Shown here piece by piece: positions 7,658 through 16,131 of a stretch of DNA of 64,000 bases; position 1 is the stretch's first letter; each line of letters starts with the position of its first letter. A model generated the notes under the pieces. It saw only the letters and a program-made list of their open reading frames with translations. It ran no database searches and had not been told where the DNA came from. This DNA comes from Synergistaceae bacterium. GTDB lineage: Bacteria > Synergistota > Synergistia > Synergistales > Aminobacteriaceae. The stretch covers positions 118,836 to 182,835 of the forward strand of contig JAHDLC010000013.1 in NCBI GenBank assembly GCA_018436595.1. Reading direction: 5' to 3'. The position numbers and the translations under genes were made by a program.

Positions 7658-9133
7658 ATGAGCGACAGAGAACAGGACATAAAGAAGGAAAAACTCACCA
7701 GCGTTACCGGGGCACCGGTGCCGGACAACCAGAACGCAGTGACGGCGGGGCCGAGGGGCCCCATGCTCCTCCAGGACGTGTGGTTCCTGGAAAAGCTTGC
7801 CCACTTCGACCGGGAGGTTATCCCCGAGAGACGGATGCACGCCAAGGGATCGGGAGCCTTCGGCGTGTTCACCGTGACCCACGACATTACGAAATACACC
7901 AAGGCGAAGATATTTTCAGAGATCGGCAAGAAGACCGAGATGTTCGTCCGCTTCTCCACGGTGGCGGGCGAACGGGGAGCCGCCGATGCCGAACGGGACA
8001 TCCGGGGTTTCGCCATGAAGTTCTACACCGAGGAGGGCAACTGGGACTTGGTCGGCAACAACACCCCCGTCTTCTTCCTGAGGGACCCCCTGAAGTTCCC
8101 CGACCTGAACCATGCGGTGAAGCGGGATCCCCGCACCAATCTGCGCAGCGCGAAGAACAACTGGGATTTCTGGTCATCTCTCCCGGAGGCCCTCCACCAG
8201 GTGACCATCACCATGAGCGACCGCGGCATCCCTTTTTCGTACCGCCACATGCACGGGTTCGGCAGCCATACCTTCAGCATGATCAACGCCGCAGGCGAGA
8301 GGGTCTGGGTGAAATTCCACTTCCATACGCAGCAGGGAATAAAGAACCTGACGGATCAGGAGGCGGAAGCCATCGTCGGCAAGTGCCGGGAGAGCCACCA
8401 GCGGGACCTGTACGAGGCCATCGAGCGGGGAGACTTCCCGAAGTGGACCATGTTCATCCAGGTCATGACGGAGGAGCAGGCCAACAACATGCCCTATAAC
8501 CCCTTCGATCTGACGAAAGTCTGGTATAAGAAAGACTACCCCCTGATCGAAGTGGGGTACTTCGAGCTGAACAAAAACCCGGACAACTACTTCCGGGACG
8601 TGGAGCAGTCCGCCTTCAACCCGGCCAGCGTGGTACCGGGGATCAGCTTCTCCCCGGACAAGATGCTCCAGGGAAGGCTTTTTTCCTACGGCGACGCCCA
8701 GCGGTACCGCCTCGGCGTGAACCACCACCAGATCCCGGTGAACGCACCCCGGTGCCCGGTGAACAGCTACCACAGGGACGGCCAGATGCGGGTGGACGCC
8801 AACGCTGGAAGCACCATCGGCTACGAGCCCAACAGCTGCGGCAAGTGGCAGGAGCAGCCCGAGTACAAGGATCCTCCTCTTCCTCTTTCCGGGGCGGCCT
8901 GGCAGTGGAATTTCCGGGAGGACGACGACGATTACTATACCCAGCCGGGATTGCTCTTCCGGCTCATGAGCCCGGAGCAGCAGAAGGTTCTCTTCGAGAA
9001 CACCGCCCGGAATTTGGGCGATGCCCCGAAGGAGATCAAGGTGCGCCACATCGGAAACTGCCTGAAGGCCGACCCGGCCTACGGCAGGGGAGTGGCCGAC
9101 GCCCTCGGGATTTCCCCCGACGAAGTGATATAG
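7658..9133 (+). CDS. katA: heme catalase, small-subunit clade
   Basis: 491 residues; converts hydrogen peroxide to water and oxygen using a b-type heme. The distal His lies in [12 protein letters not shown], the distal Asn in [18 protein letters not shown], and the axial Tyr in [23 protein letters not shown]. The length fits clade 3 catalases. A GGAGGAGG precedes the ATG. The gene sits just upstream of an alternative heme-synthesis cluster, which would supply the cofactor, and has a PerR-like site at its promoter. The last codons (ending SPDEVI) lie inside an 86-bp repeat that recurs downstream, so the extreme C-terminus may have been replaced by repeat sequence. Confidence 0.96.
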   Translation: MSDREQDIKKEKLTSVTGAPVPDNQNAVTAGPRGPMLLQDVWFLEKLAHFDREVIPERRMHAKGSGAFGVFTVTHDITKYTKAKIFSEIGKKTEMFVRFSTVAGERGAADAERDIRGFAMKFYTEEGNWDLVGNNTPVFFLRDPLKFPDLNHAVKRDPRTNLRSAKNNWDFWSSLPEALHQVTITMSDRGIPFSYRHMHGFGSHTFSMINAAGERVWVKFHFHTQQGIKNLTDQEAEAIVGKCRESHQRDLYEAIERGDFPKWTMFIQVMTEEQANNMPYNPFDLTKVWYKKDYPLIEVGYFELNKNPDNYFRDVEQSAFNPASVVPGISFSPDKMLQGRLFSYGDAQRYRLGVNHHQIPVNAPRCPVNSYHRDGQMRVDANAGSTIGYEPNSCGKWQEQPEYKDPPLPLSGAAWQWNFREDDDDYYTQPGLLFRLMSPEQQKVLFENTARNLGDAPKEIKVRHIGNCLKADPAYGRGVADALGISPDEVI

Positions 9134-9189
9134 CTCGCCCCATTCCGTTCCGCCGGGGCCGCGCTTGCTCTTCGGGCGCGGCCCCGCAT
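9104..9189 (+). repeat. 86-bp direct repeat, copy 1
   Basis: Identical to copy 2 (9973-10058) at 78 of 86 positions by my alignment, with no gaps. It covers the last ten codons of katA plus its 3' hairpin. The two copies flank the second GNAT gene. Confidence 0.85.
9154..9186 (+). terminator. hairpin after katA (terminator without a T run)
   Basis: CGGGGCCGCGC pairs perfectly with GCGCGGCCCCG across an 11-base loop. No T run follows, so it may act as an mRNA-stabilising end or a weak terminator. Confidence 0.5.
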
Positions 9190-9380
9190 ATTCCCCGGCA
9201 GTTCGTTCCGGGGAAGGCATTTTTCCCCCAGCGACGCCACACCACCGGCCCCGGGGTTGTATCCGGCGTTTTTTTCGCGGAATGAAAGGGGTTTCAGGGG
9301 CAGAGATGCAGTGCAGCGCCTGCTGCGGCGACACGAAAATGATAGAATCGAGCTAAATATCATATTCGGAGGATACACAA

Positions 9381-9944
9381 TTGAGAGAGCAGCATGCAGC
9401 ATTCCCGGCACTCCGTACGTCCAGACTGATGCTTCGCGAAATCGAATCGTCCGATGCTGAGCTGTTGCATGCGGTCTGGACCGATCCGCTGGTCGTGGAA
9501 CATCTCGTTCTGGACCCCTTTACCGAAATTCGCCAGACAGAGGCGATGATCTCCCTTCTGCAGGAGCTCCACACCTCCGGCGAAGGCATCCGCTGGGCGA
9601 TCACGCTGCTCTCCGACGGAACGCCGGTCGGCACGTGCGGTTTTCATAACTGGAAGAAGGAACACGGGCGTGCCGAGCTTGGGTACGAACTCGATTCACG
9701 GATGTGGCGGCAGGGGTACATGAGCGAGGCCGTCTCGGCCGCGCTGGAGTATGCCTTCGACACGATGGCGCTGAACCGGATCGAGGCCCTGGTGACGGCC
9801 GGGAACGAGCGCTCGCGCCGTTTTCTGGAGAAGACCGGTTTCACCCTTGAAGGGACGCTGCGTCAGTATGAACTGGCGCGCGGGAGCCACCAGGACCAGT
9901 GGATGTTCTCCCTTCTGCGGGAAGAGCGCGCAGGGCGTTCGTAG
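9381..9944 (+). CDS. GNAT acetyltransferase, RimJ/RimL type
   Basis: 187 residues. It begins LRTSRLMLREIESSDAE after a short leader and contains GTCGFHNWKKEHGRAELGYELDSRMWRQGYMSEAVSAALEYAF, then LNRIEALVTAGNERSRRFLEKTGF. This is the pattern of RimJ/RimL-like N-acetyltransferases, which modify ribosomal protein N-termini or small molecules and antibiotics; the substrate is not predictable. The TTG start at 9381 is chosen because GGAGG lies eight bases upstream. The gene stands alone and is bracketed by 86-bp direct repeats derived from the katA 3' end, which suggests it was acquired as an insert. Confidence 0.88.
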   Translation: MREQHAAFPALRTSRLMLREIESSDAELLHAVWTDPLVVEHLVLDPFTEIRQTEAMISLLQELHTSGEGIRWAITLLSDGTPVGTCGFHNWKKEHGRAELGYELDSRMWRQGYMSEAVSAALEYAFDTMALNRIEALVTAGNERSRRFLEKTGFTLEGTLRQYELARGSHQDQWMFSLLREERAGRS

Positions 9945-9972
9945 AGCGAACAAACTCATACGGCAGGCGGTC

Positions 9973-10058
9973 CTCGGGATTCCCCTCGACGAAGTGAAAT
10001 AGCCCGCCCCATTCCGTTCAGCCGGGGCCTCACATGCTCTTCGGGCGCGGCCCCGCAT
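9973..10058 (+). repeat. 86-bp direct repeat, copy 2
   Basis: Second copy of the katA-tail repeat. Three of its eight differences fall in the left arm of the hairpin, so the stem is weaker than in copy 1. It lies between the GNAT gene and ahbC and contains no gene. Confidence 0.85.
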
Positions 10059-10097
10059 CTTCGCTGACCGCTGCCCTTGCCCGGAGGAGGTATTTAC

Positions 10098-11264
10098 TTG
10101 ATCAGCCTGACAAAACTGCTGCTTGACCGGGAGCATTTCGGAGACAGGCTCAGGTACCACGGAGGCGCTCCGGCCCCCGCAGGGGCCGCCCCCGGCTTGG
10201 GACCGGTGGTGGTGTGGAACTGCACCAGGGCCTGCAACCTGGCGTGCCGCCACTGCTACGCTTCGGCGACGCCCGGCGAATCGGCAAACGAACTTTCCAC
10301 GGAAGAAGGCAGGGCATTCCTGGAATCCCTGGCGGCGTTCCGGGTTCCCGCAGTCCTCCTTTCCGGCGGGGAACCCCTCATGAGGGAGGATGTCTTCCAT
10401 CTCCTGGAATACGGCGCTTCCCTGGGGCTCAGGATGGTCCTCTCCACCAACGGCACCCTCATCGGCAGCGCCACGGCGCAGAGGCTCCGGTCCGCGGGCG
10501 TGAGCTACGCCGGCATCAGCCTTGACGGTCTGGAAGCAGTAAACGACGCTTTTCGGGGCACGAAGGGCGCCTTCGAAAAAACCCTTGCGGCCTTCCGGCA
10601 CTGCCGGGCCGCCGGGCAGAAGGCGGGGCTCCGGCTCTCCCTCACCCGGACCACGGTGCGGGAGCTTCCCGCCATCTTCCGTCTCGTGGAAGAGGAGGGA
10701 ATCTCCCGGGTCTGCCTTTACCACCTGGTGTCCGCCGGAAGGGGGAGCGAGCTCCAGGGGGAGGATCTCACCGCCGAAGAAACCAGGGACGCCCTGGACT
10801 TCCTCATCGAAAAGACCCTCGATTTCGGCGCTCGCGGGGTGGACACGGAAATCCTCACGGTGGACAACCACTGTGACGGTCTCTATGTCTTCCTGAAGAT
10901 GCGGGAGAGGGATCCGGAGCGGGCGGAACGGATTTTCGGGCTCCTCGGCCGGAGCGGAGGCAACCGTTCAGGAATGGCCATCGGGGCCGTGGACTGGGAG
11001 GGCAACGTGACCATCGATCAGTTTACCCGGTCCATCATTCTCGGAAACATCCGCGAGAAAGGATTTTCCGACATCTGGAGGGGGGAAGGGGACTCCTTCC
11101 TCGCCATGGTGCGGGACAGGAAAGCCCACCTCGGGGGACGGTGCGGCGCCTGCCGGAGGCAGGAGCAGTGCAACGGAAATCTCAGGGCCAGGGCCCTGGC
11201 CGCAGGGGACTTCTGGGGGCCGGATCCGGCCTGTTATCTCACCGACGGAGAAATCGGACTGTAG
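10098..11264 (+). CDS. ahbC: radical SAM protein AhbC/NirJ1-like (12,18-didecarboxysiroheme deacetylase)
   Basis: 388 residues. The radical SAM cluster motif is C46-x3-C50-x2-C53 (NCTRACNLACRHCYAS), followed by LLSGGEPLMREDV and a C-terminal SPASM-like cysteine set (RCGACRRQEQC and PACYL). The N-terminus ISLTKLLLDREHFGDRLRY and GPVVVWNCTR are typical of the NirJ1/AhbC group. AhbC removes the two acetate side chains from 12,18-didecarboxysiroheme to give Fe-coproporphyrin III. The TTG start at 10098 is chosen because GGAGGAGG lies just upstream; an upstream TTG at 10077 is less likely. It is the first gene of an ahbC-D-A-B operon. Confidence 0.85.
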   Translation: MISLTKLLLDREHFGDRLRYHGGAPAPAGAAPGLGPVVVWNCTRACNLACRHCYASATPGESANELSTEEGRAFLESLAAFRVPAVLLSGGEPLMREDVFHLLEYGASLGLRMVLSTNGTLIGSATAQRLRSAGVSYAGISLDGLEAVNDAFRGTKGAFEKTLAAFRHCRAAGQKAGLRLSLTRTTVRELPAIFRLVEEEGISRVCLYHLVSAGRGSELQGEDLTAEETRDALDFLIEKTLDFGARGVDTEILTVDNHCDGLYVFLKMRERDPERAERIFGLLGRSGGNRSGMAIGAVDWEGNVTIDQFTRSIILGNIREKGFSDIWRGEGDSFLAMVRDRKAHLGGRCGACRRQEQCNGNLRARALAAGDFWGPDPACYLTDGEIGL

Positions 11265-11274
11265 GAGGGGCGGA

Positions 11275-12261
11275 ATGCTCATTTCATGGAATACCACAAG
11301 CCGCTGCAACCTGTTCTGCCGCCACTGCTACCGGGAGTCCGGCCCTGAAAACGACCGGTCCGGGGAGCTGACCACGGCGGAAGGCAGGGAACTCATCGCC
11401 TCCATCCGGAGGGCGGGGTTCCGCCTCCTCATCTTCAGCGGAGGCGAACCCCTCCTCCGGGAGGACATCTTCGACCTCGTCACAGCCGCACGGGATGCCG
11501 GACTTCTGCCCGCCATGGGGACGAACGGTACCCTCCTCACCGTGGAGACGGCCGCCCGGCTGGCGGAGAGCGGGCTTCGGGGAGTGGCCGTGAGCGTGGA
11601 CAGTCTGGACCGGGAATATCACGATACCTTCCGGGGAACCCCGGGGGCCTTCGACAGAGCCCAGCAGGGGATCCGGAACGCCATCGAGGCGGGGCTCCGG
11701 GTGCAGATCAACCTCACCCTCACCGACAGGAACCTGGACCAGTTCGACCGCATGGTGGACTACTATGAAACAATGGGTGTCCACGCGGTCCATCCCTTCT
11801 TTCTCGTTCCCACGGGAAGAGCCCTCTCCATGGCAGAGGAGGAACTCACCTCAGGGGCCTACTTTTCCATGATCCGCACGGTCCTCGAAAAGCAGGGCTC
11901 CGCCTCTCTGGAAATCAAGCCCACCTGCGCCCCCCAGTTCATGCCCATGGCGAAGGAGATGGGCATACCCCAGAGGTTCACCCGGGGATGCCTGGCCGGT
12001 ACGGCCTACTGCTGCGTCCTCCCCGACGGTGACGTCCACGTCTGCCCATATTTGCCCGTCAGGGCGGGCAGCGTGAGAGAGAGGCCCTTTGAGGACATCT
12101 GGAGGGACAGCGAGGTGTTTCTGAAGCTGCGGGACAGGTCGGCCTACGGGGGGAGCTGCGGGGAGTGCGGACACTGGGAGATCTGCGGCGGGTGCAGGGC
12201 CAGGGCTTACCATTACACCGGAAACTATCTTGCGGAGGAGCCATGGTGCTTCCGGAGATGA
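11275..12261 (+). CDS. ahbD: radical SAM protein AhbD/NirJ2-like (heme b synthase)
   Basis: 328 residues. C11-x3-C15-x2-C18 (SRCNLFCRHCYRESG) binds the radical SAM cluster; FSGGEPLLREDIFDLV follows. The C-terminal half carries a SPASM-like set: CLAGTAYCCVLPDGDVHVCPYLP and CGECGHWEICGGCRARAY. AhbD oxidatively decarboxylates two propionates of Fe-coproporphyrin III to vinyl groups, completing heme b. AGGAGG precedes the ATG and the gene starts 10 bases after ahbC. The two radical SAM proteins are paralogues, and assignment of C and D relies on the N-terminal context of each. Confidence 0.85.
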   Translation: MLISWNTTSRCNLFCRHCYRESGPENDRSGELTTAEGRELIASIRRAGFRLLIFSGGEPLLREDIFDLVTAARDAGLLPAMGTNGTLLTVETAARLAESGLRGVAVSVDSLDREYHDTFRGTPGAFDRAQQGIRNAIEAGLRVQINLTLTDRNLDQFDRMVDYYETMGVHAVHPFFLVPTGRALSMAEEELTSGAYFSMIRTVLEKQGSASLEIKPTCAPQFMPMAKEMGIPQRFTRGCLAGTAYCCVLPDGDVHVCPYLPVRAGSVRERPFEDIWRDSEVFLKLRDRSAYGGSCGECGHWEICGGCRARAYHYTGNYLAEEPWCFRR

Positions 12262-12719
12262 CCATGGATCCTGTGGGCCGGAAGCTCGTCAATCTTCTCC
12301 AGGAGGGACTCCCCCTGGAGAAAGACCCCTACGGGATACTCGCCCGGGAGCTCGGCGTATCCCGGGAGGAGGTGACGGAGCGGATCGGCACCCTCGTCGA
12401 CGGGGGCGTCATCCGGCGGATCGGCGGCGTCTTCGATTCCGCTGCCATGGGGTATACGAGCCTTCTCGTGGGAGCGGCCGTTCCCGGGGAGGTATTCCGC
12501 GACGCGGCGGCCTTCGTGAACTCCTTCGGGGGTGTAACCCACAACTACCGCCGCTCCGGACCGCTGAACATGTGGTTCACCTTTGCCTCCGGCGACCCAG
12601 GGGAGATCGACGGGCTGCTGGCGGCCCTCAGGGAGAGGTTCGGCCTTACCTCCGTGTACCCCTTCCCGAAGGTAAAGCACTTCAAGCTCAGGGTCTTTTT
12701 CGACATGGAAAAGGAGTGA
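12243..12719 (+). CDS. ahbA: siroheme decarboxylase subunit AhbA (Lrp/AsnC-like)
   Basis: 158 residues. An AsnC/Lrp-like winged helix at the N-terminus (VGRKLVNLLQEGLPLEKDPYGILARELGVSREEVTERI) is followed by a ferredoxin-like domain with GGVTHNYRRSGPLNMWFTFAS, a typical AhbA/NirD-type block. AhbA and AhbB form the siroheme decarboxylase that yields 12,18-didecarboxysiroheme. Despite the HTH it is an enzyme subunit, not a regulator, in this context. GGAGG lies four bases before the ATG at 12243; a second ATG at 12258 overlaps the ahbD stop as ATGA and is also possible. Confidence 0.85.
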   Translation: MVLPEMTMDPVGRKLVNLLQEGLPLEKDPYGILARELGVSREEVTERIGTLVDGGVIRRIGGVFDSAAMGYTSLLVGAAVPGEVFRDAAAFVNSFGGVTHNYRRSGPLNMWFTFASGDPGEIDGLLAALRERFGLTSVYPFPKVKHFKLRVFFDMEKE

Positions 12720-12724
12720 CCGCC

Positions 12725-13210
12725 GTGGACGCTCTCGACTGGATGCTTGTCGGCGAACTGCAGGAAAACCTCCCTCCCGGCGAAAATCCCTGGCAGGCCC
12801 TCGCCTGCAGACTCGGAATTTCCGAGGACGATGTGGTGGCCCGGCTGAAGGGGCTGAAAGCGTCGGGAAAGCTCAAGAGGGTCGGTGCCGTCCTGAGGCA
12901 CCAGAATTCCGGCTTTGCCGCCAACGCCATGGCGGTCTTCCTTCCGCCCCCGGGCAGGACGGACGAACTGGGCGAAAAACTGGCCGCCAGTCCCATGGTG
13001 AGCCACTGCTACGAGCGGGTCCCCTGCGGGGAGTGGATCTATACCCTTTACGCCATGATCCACGGCAGGACAGAGGAGGAAATTTCAGCCTTCGTGTCGG
13101 CCTTCGCCGCCGAAAACGGCGTGGAGCGGTACGATATCCTCTTCAGCAGGGAAGAGCTCAAAAAGAGCAGCATGGTTTTTTTCGGCCGCCCGGGCAACGA
13201 ACCCGGCTGA
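12725..13210 (+). CDS. ahbB: siroheme decarboxylase subunit AhbB (Lrp/AsnC-like)
   Basis: 161 residues and homologous to AhbA. The winged-helix half contains WQALACRLGISEDDVVARLKGLKASGKLKRVGAVLRHQNSGF; RHQNSGF holds the conserved His block of AhbB. The second half has VSHCYERVPCGEWIYTLYAMIHG. Together with AhbA it decarboxylates the two acetate groups of siroheme. The GTG at 12725 is preceded by AAGGAG at good spacing and lies six bases after ahbA. No siroheme synthase gene is in the window. Confidence 0.85.
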   Translation: MDALDWMLVGELQENLPPGENPWQALACRLGISEDDVVARLKGLKASGKLKRVGAVLRHQNSGFAANAMAVFLPPPGRTDELGEKLAASPMVSHCYERVPCGEWIYTLYAMIHGRTEEEISAFVSAFAAENGVERYDILFSREELKKSSMVFFGRPGNEPG

Positions 13211-13219
13211 GCCCTTTCT

Positions 13220-13852
13220 TCAGCGGAGATAGGGCTTCAGTGTCTTCGCCACCCGCTCCGCCATGATCCGGTACCCTTCCCCGTTGGGATGGATGCCGTC
13301 CGCCATAAGGGAGCCTTTTCCGAGGATATCTCCCAGGATATCCGGAACCAGCACCGCTCCCGTCGCCTCCGCGGTCTCCAGGTACCGATTCCCCAGAGGA
13401 GCCGCCAGGGGAAGCCCGTTGATTCCCAGGAGAACCACCAGCGCGCCGCCGGACTGGATCCGGCGGATCATCTCCCCGAGCAGGGCAAAGCTCTCGTTGA
13501 GGTTTGCCCTGCGGAGCAGGTCATTCCCGCCCAGCAGGAGGAGCACCACTGAAGGGGAGAGGGCTTCGAGCTTTTCTATCCGCCCGTAGGCTCTGGAAAC
13601 GGTGTCGCCGTTGGCGCCCAGGTTGATCACCTCGCGCCCGATAAGGGCGGAAAGAACGGAAGGGTAGTCCCTGCCCGGACCTCCCGAGCCGAAGCCAGCC
13701 GTCAGGCTGTCCCCGAAGGCCACCACCGGGCCCTCAGCCCGGGGCGGATTATTCACTATTTTCCAGGAATTGACGGACGGACGGAAGAGAAAATAACCTC
13801 CCGTAACGGTCAGGAGAATTGCGGCGACAAGGATCCATTTGCTGCGAAGCAT
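13220..13852 (-). CDS. SGNH/GDSL hydrolase, membrane-anchored or secreted
   Basis: 210 residues. An N-terminal hydrophobic segment (SKWILVAAILLTVTGGYFLF) should anchor or export it. The SGNH blocks are VAFGDSLTAGFGSG (catalytic Ser), GANGDTVS (Gly), LLGGNDLLR (Asn) and ADGIHPNGEGY (Asp and His). Relatives such as TesA are arylesterases/lysophospholipases/thioesterases; the ester acted on here is unknown. GGGTG lies just before the ATG. It is convergent with ahbB, only nine bases apart, and divergent from the Sel1-repeat gene. Confidence 0.88.
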   Translation of the reverse strand: MLRSKWILVAAILLTVTGGYFLFRPSVNSWKIVNNPPRAEGPVVAFGDSLTAGFGSGGPGRDYPSVLSALIGREVINLGANGDTVSRAYGRIEKLEALSPSVVLLLLGGNDLLRRANLNESFALLGEMIRRIQSGGALVVLLGINGLPLAAPLGNRYLETAEATGAVLVPDILGDILGKGSLMADGIHPNGEGYRIMAERVAKTLKPYLR

Positions 13853-13948
13853 GCCATCACCCTTTCAGAAAGGCAAAATAATGGATTCAGTATAGGGGAA
13901 GTGCCGCCCGGCCGGTACCGGAGAAATAAGGATATATTCAGGCAGGCC

Positions 13949-13984
13949 CATCCGGTGAAAAAACCGGATGCGCCTTTTCGGCGC
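13949..13984. other. two adjacent small hairpins
   Basis: CATCCGGT pairs with ACCGGATG (13949-13956 with 13963-13970), and GCGCC pairs with GGCGC just after it. They lie in the 210-base region between the GDSL and Sel1 genes. No T run follows on either strand. Function unknown. Confidence 0.4.
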
Positions 13985-14062
13985 GGGGAGTACAATGCAG
14001 CCATGTACAGGAAATGTCCCGGCAGCTGAACCTGAACCGACATCTCAGGGAGGTGAACTCAG

Positions 14063-15016
14063 TTGAGAAAGCTGTTCTTCCGGATCTTCGCGTGCATTGC
14101 GGTCATAGCGGCGGCGCTGCCCCCCGCAGCCTTTGCCGACACTGCCGGGGACGCCTACCAAAGAGGGCAGATCGCGTGGAAGAACCAGGACTACGAAACT
14201 GCATTCCGTGAATACAGGACAGCGGGAGATCTGGGGCATCTTGATGCCCAGATTCTGCTGGCAATAAACCTCTCCGCTTCCCCTTACCGGGAGGATTTCA
14301 CCGAATCGAGGAAATGGTGGGCAAAGGCTGCGGGGCAGGGTAATTCCAGTTCCATGGTCGCCCTCGGCGACAGCTACAGGCACGGGGATCTCGACGGAAA
14401 CTTTGTTGACTATAAGGAAGCGGTAAAGTGGTACCGCACTGCATCAAATTCAAAGAACACTGAGCACCGGGGCGATGCCTCTCTCGCCCTGGGGGAGATG
14501 TACGAAGCCGGGCAGGGAACGGCGGCGAATCCTTCCGAAGCCATGAAATTCTACAAAAAGGCGGCGGATTGCGGGAATGGCGAGGCAAAATTCCGGATCG
14601 GCCTTTTGTATGAAACCGGAAAAGGAGTCGGGCGGAATTATGCGAAAGCGCGGGAGTGGTACACCGCCGCTGCAGGGGACCGGGTAAGCGCGGCCATGTA
14701 CCGCGTCGGGTATCTCCACGAAAAAGGCCTGGGCGTGAAGGCAAACATGAAAGAAGCCGAAAAATGGTACCGGAAGGCTGCCGATGCCGGAGACAGCTGG
14801 TCCCAGTTGTACTTCGGCGATAAATGCGAACATGGAAAGGGCGTTCCCGTCGACCTTATCTCCGCCCATGTCTGGTACAACCTTGCCTCGAAAGGCATGG
14901 GGAGCGAAGAACTCTGGAAGAAGGCAAAATCAGCAAAGGAAAGGGTTGCGCTGAAGCTCTCCGCGGAAGAGCTCGCAAGGGCGGAAAAAATTGCCCGTGA
15001 ATGGAGGCCCCGCTGA
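14063..15016 (+). CDS. secreted Sel1-repeat protein
   Basis: 317 residues. A signal peptide (RKLFFRIFACIAVIAAALPPAAFA, cleavage before DT) is followed by about six Sel1-like repeats, each with the pattern LG-x-x-Y-x-x-G-x-G-V and AxxWYRKAAxxG; good examples are MYRVGYLHEKGLGVKANMKEAEKWYRKAADAG and FRIGLLYETGKGVG. Sel1 proteins are alpha/alpha solenoids that scaffold protein contacts and are often periplasmic. The TTG start has GGGAGGTG upstream. It stands alone and ends at a strong terminator. Partner unknown. Confidence 0.9.
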   Translation: MRKLFFRIFACIAVIAAALPPAAFADTAGDAYQRGQIAWKNQDYETAFREYRTAGDLGHLDAQILLAINLSASPYREDFTESRKWWAKAAGQGNSSSMVALGDSYRHGDLDGNFVDYKEAVKWYRTASNSKNTEHRGDASLALGEMYEAGQGTAANPSEAMKFYKKAADCGNGEAKFRIGLLYETGKGVGRNYAKAREWYTAAAGDRVSAAMYRVGYLHEKGLGVKANMKEAEKWYRKAADAGDSWSQLYFGDKCEHGKGVPVDLISAHVWYNLASKGMGSEELWKKAKSAKERVALKLSAEELARAEKIAREWRPR

Positions 15017-15050
15017 CAGAAGAAAGGGTCTTTTCCGGAAGCTCTTTTTT

Positions 15051-15077
15051 GACGGGCTTTGCCCGTCTTTTTTTTTT
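15051..15077 (+). terminator. strong rho-independent terminator
   Basis: GACGGGC, loop TTT, GCCCGTC, then ten T residues (15068-15077). It ends the Sel1-repeat transcript. Confidence 0.9.
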
Positions 15078-15188
15078 CGGGTTCCGGGGCCGGTGAAGAT
15101 ACTTTTTGAAGGAAACGGAAAAAGAAAGCAAACGACGTCCTGGGGGAGTGAATCCTGACCTGACGGGGACTTCCTTCGGAAAAGGGGA

Positions 15189-15218
15189 TTGACAACCGGG
15201 AAACTAATATATTAGTAT
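15189..15218 (+). promoter_or_regulatory. predicted promoter of the aldarate operon
   Basis: TTGACA (15189-15194), 18 bases, TAGTAT (15213-15218). It precedes the GntR regulator gene by about 100 bases and overlaps a perfect 14-bp palindrome. Confidence 0.5.
15203..15216. promoter_or_regulatory. candidate operator for the GntR regulator
   Basis: Perfect palindrome ACTAATATATTAGT overlapping the spacer and -10 box of the predicted promoter. A FadR-type GntR regulator bound here would block RNA polymerase, giving autoregulation and control of the downstream operon. Confidence 0.5.
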
Positions 15219-15315
15219 GACTAGCATATGCAAAACGCTGAAATTTTTCTTTCCAAAGGAAGGTTATGGCAAGCCTGAATCAAACTGCGGTTCAGCGGCA
15301 CAAGGAGGAGTCGGG

Positions 15316-16071
15316 ATGGAAGTTCTTGAGCGCCAAAACGGCGAATCATCCAGGGAATGGGTGAAGCGCGTCCTGATCGAAAACATAGTTCACCTGAACC
15401 TTCTCCCCGGCACCCCCCTCTCCGACAAGGAGATTGCCTCATCCCTCTCCCTGAGCAGAACCCCCGTTCGGGAAGCACTGGTGCTCCTCGAAGAAGCGGG
15501 GTTTGTGGACGTTTACCCCCAGAAAGGCACCTTCGTTTCCCTTCTCAATATGGACGACATCGAGGAAGGTCGCTACATCCGCAAGTGCCTCGAAGCCGAC
15601 ACCATCATCCAGGCCTGCAGATCCTTTTCCTCCGACGGAGAGATCAGGCTCGAGGCCAACCTGAAGATGCAGAAGAACGCCATCGAGAGCCAGGACCGGA
15701 AGCGGTTCCTTTACCTGGACCAGGATTTTCACCGCATCCTCTGCGAGGGGTGCGGTCGGGGCAGGGTCTGGTCCGTTGTCAGCAGGAACTCCCTCCATTT
15801 TTTCCGGGTCCGCAGGCTCAAGGTCAGCAAAGGCGCGCCGGGACAGGAATTCTATTACGGCCAGCACGGAGAGCTTCTCGACGCCGTCCGGGACCACGAC
15901 GCCGACCGTGCCCTCGACATCCTCAACCGGCACCTGAGCTGGGATGTTGAAGTAGTTCGGGAGGCCTACCCGGAGTTTTTCACCAGGGAATCCCGCTCCG
16001 GGAAGCTGTACATGTTCACGACGGAATTGGCTCCGGCCAACGGGGGGCATGCTGCAGAAATCCCGGTGTAG
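15316..16071 (+). CDS. GntR family transcriptional regulator (FadR/FCD subfamily)
   Basis: 251 residues. The N-terminal winged helix (LPGTPLSDKEIASSLSLSRTPVREALVLLEEAGFVDVYPQKGTFVS) is classic GntR. The C-terminal all-helical FCD domain includes YLDQDFHRILCEGCGRG and GQHGELLDAVRDHDADRALDILNRHL, with the conserved D-x3-H and distal histidines that bind a metal and a carboxylate effector. The ATG at 15316 has AAGGAGG upstream; the reading from 15217 lacks one. It is the first gene before glucarate dehydratase, so it probably senses an aldarate or its breakdown product. Confidence 0.88.
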   Translation: MEVLERQNGESSREWVKRVLIENIVHLNLLPGTPLSDKEIASSLSLSRTPVREALVLLEEAGFVDVYPQKGTFVSLLNMDDIEEGRYIRKCLEADTIIQACRSFSSDGEIRLEANLKMQKNAIESQDRKRFLYLDQDFHRILCEGCGRGRVWSVVSRNSLHFFRVRRLKVSKGAPGQEFYYGQHGELLDAVRDHDADRALDILNRHLSWDVEVVREAYPEFFTRESRSGKLYMFTTELAPANGGHAAEIPV

Positions 16072-16131
16072 CGGAATCCGGGGCGGCCAATGACCCGGAA
16101 TTATGTGAATAGGCCCGAAAGGAAAGGCGAG

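Noticed and set aside
12243..13210. AhbA and AhbB as Lrp/AsnC transcription regulators
   Set aside because: Their helix-turn-helix halves suggest it, but the C-terminal motifs and the position after two NirJ/Ahb radical SAM genes identify siroheme decarboxylase subunits.
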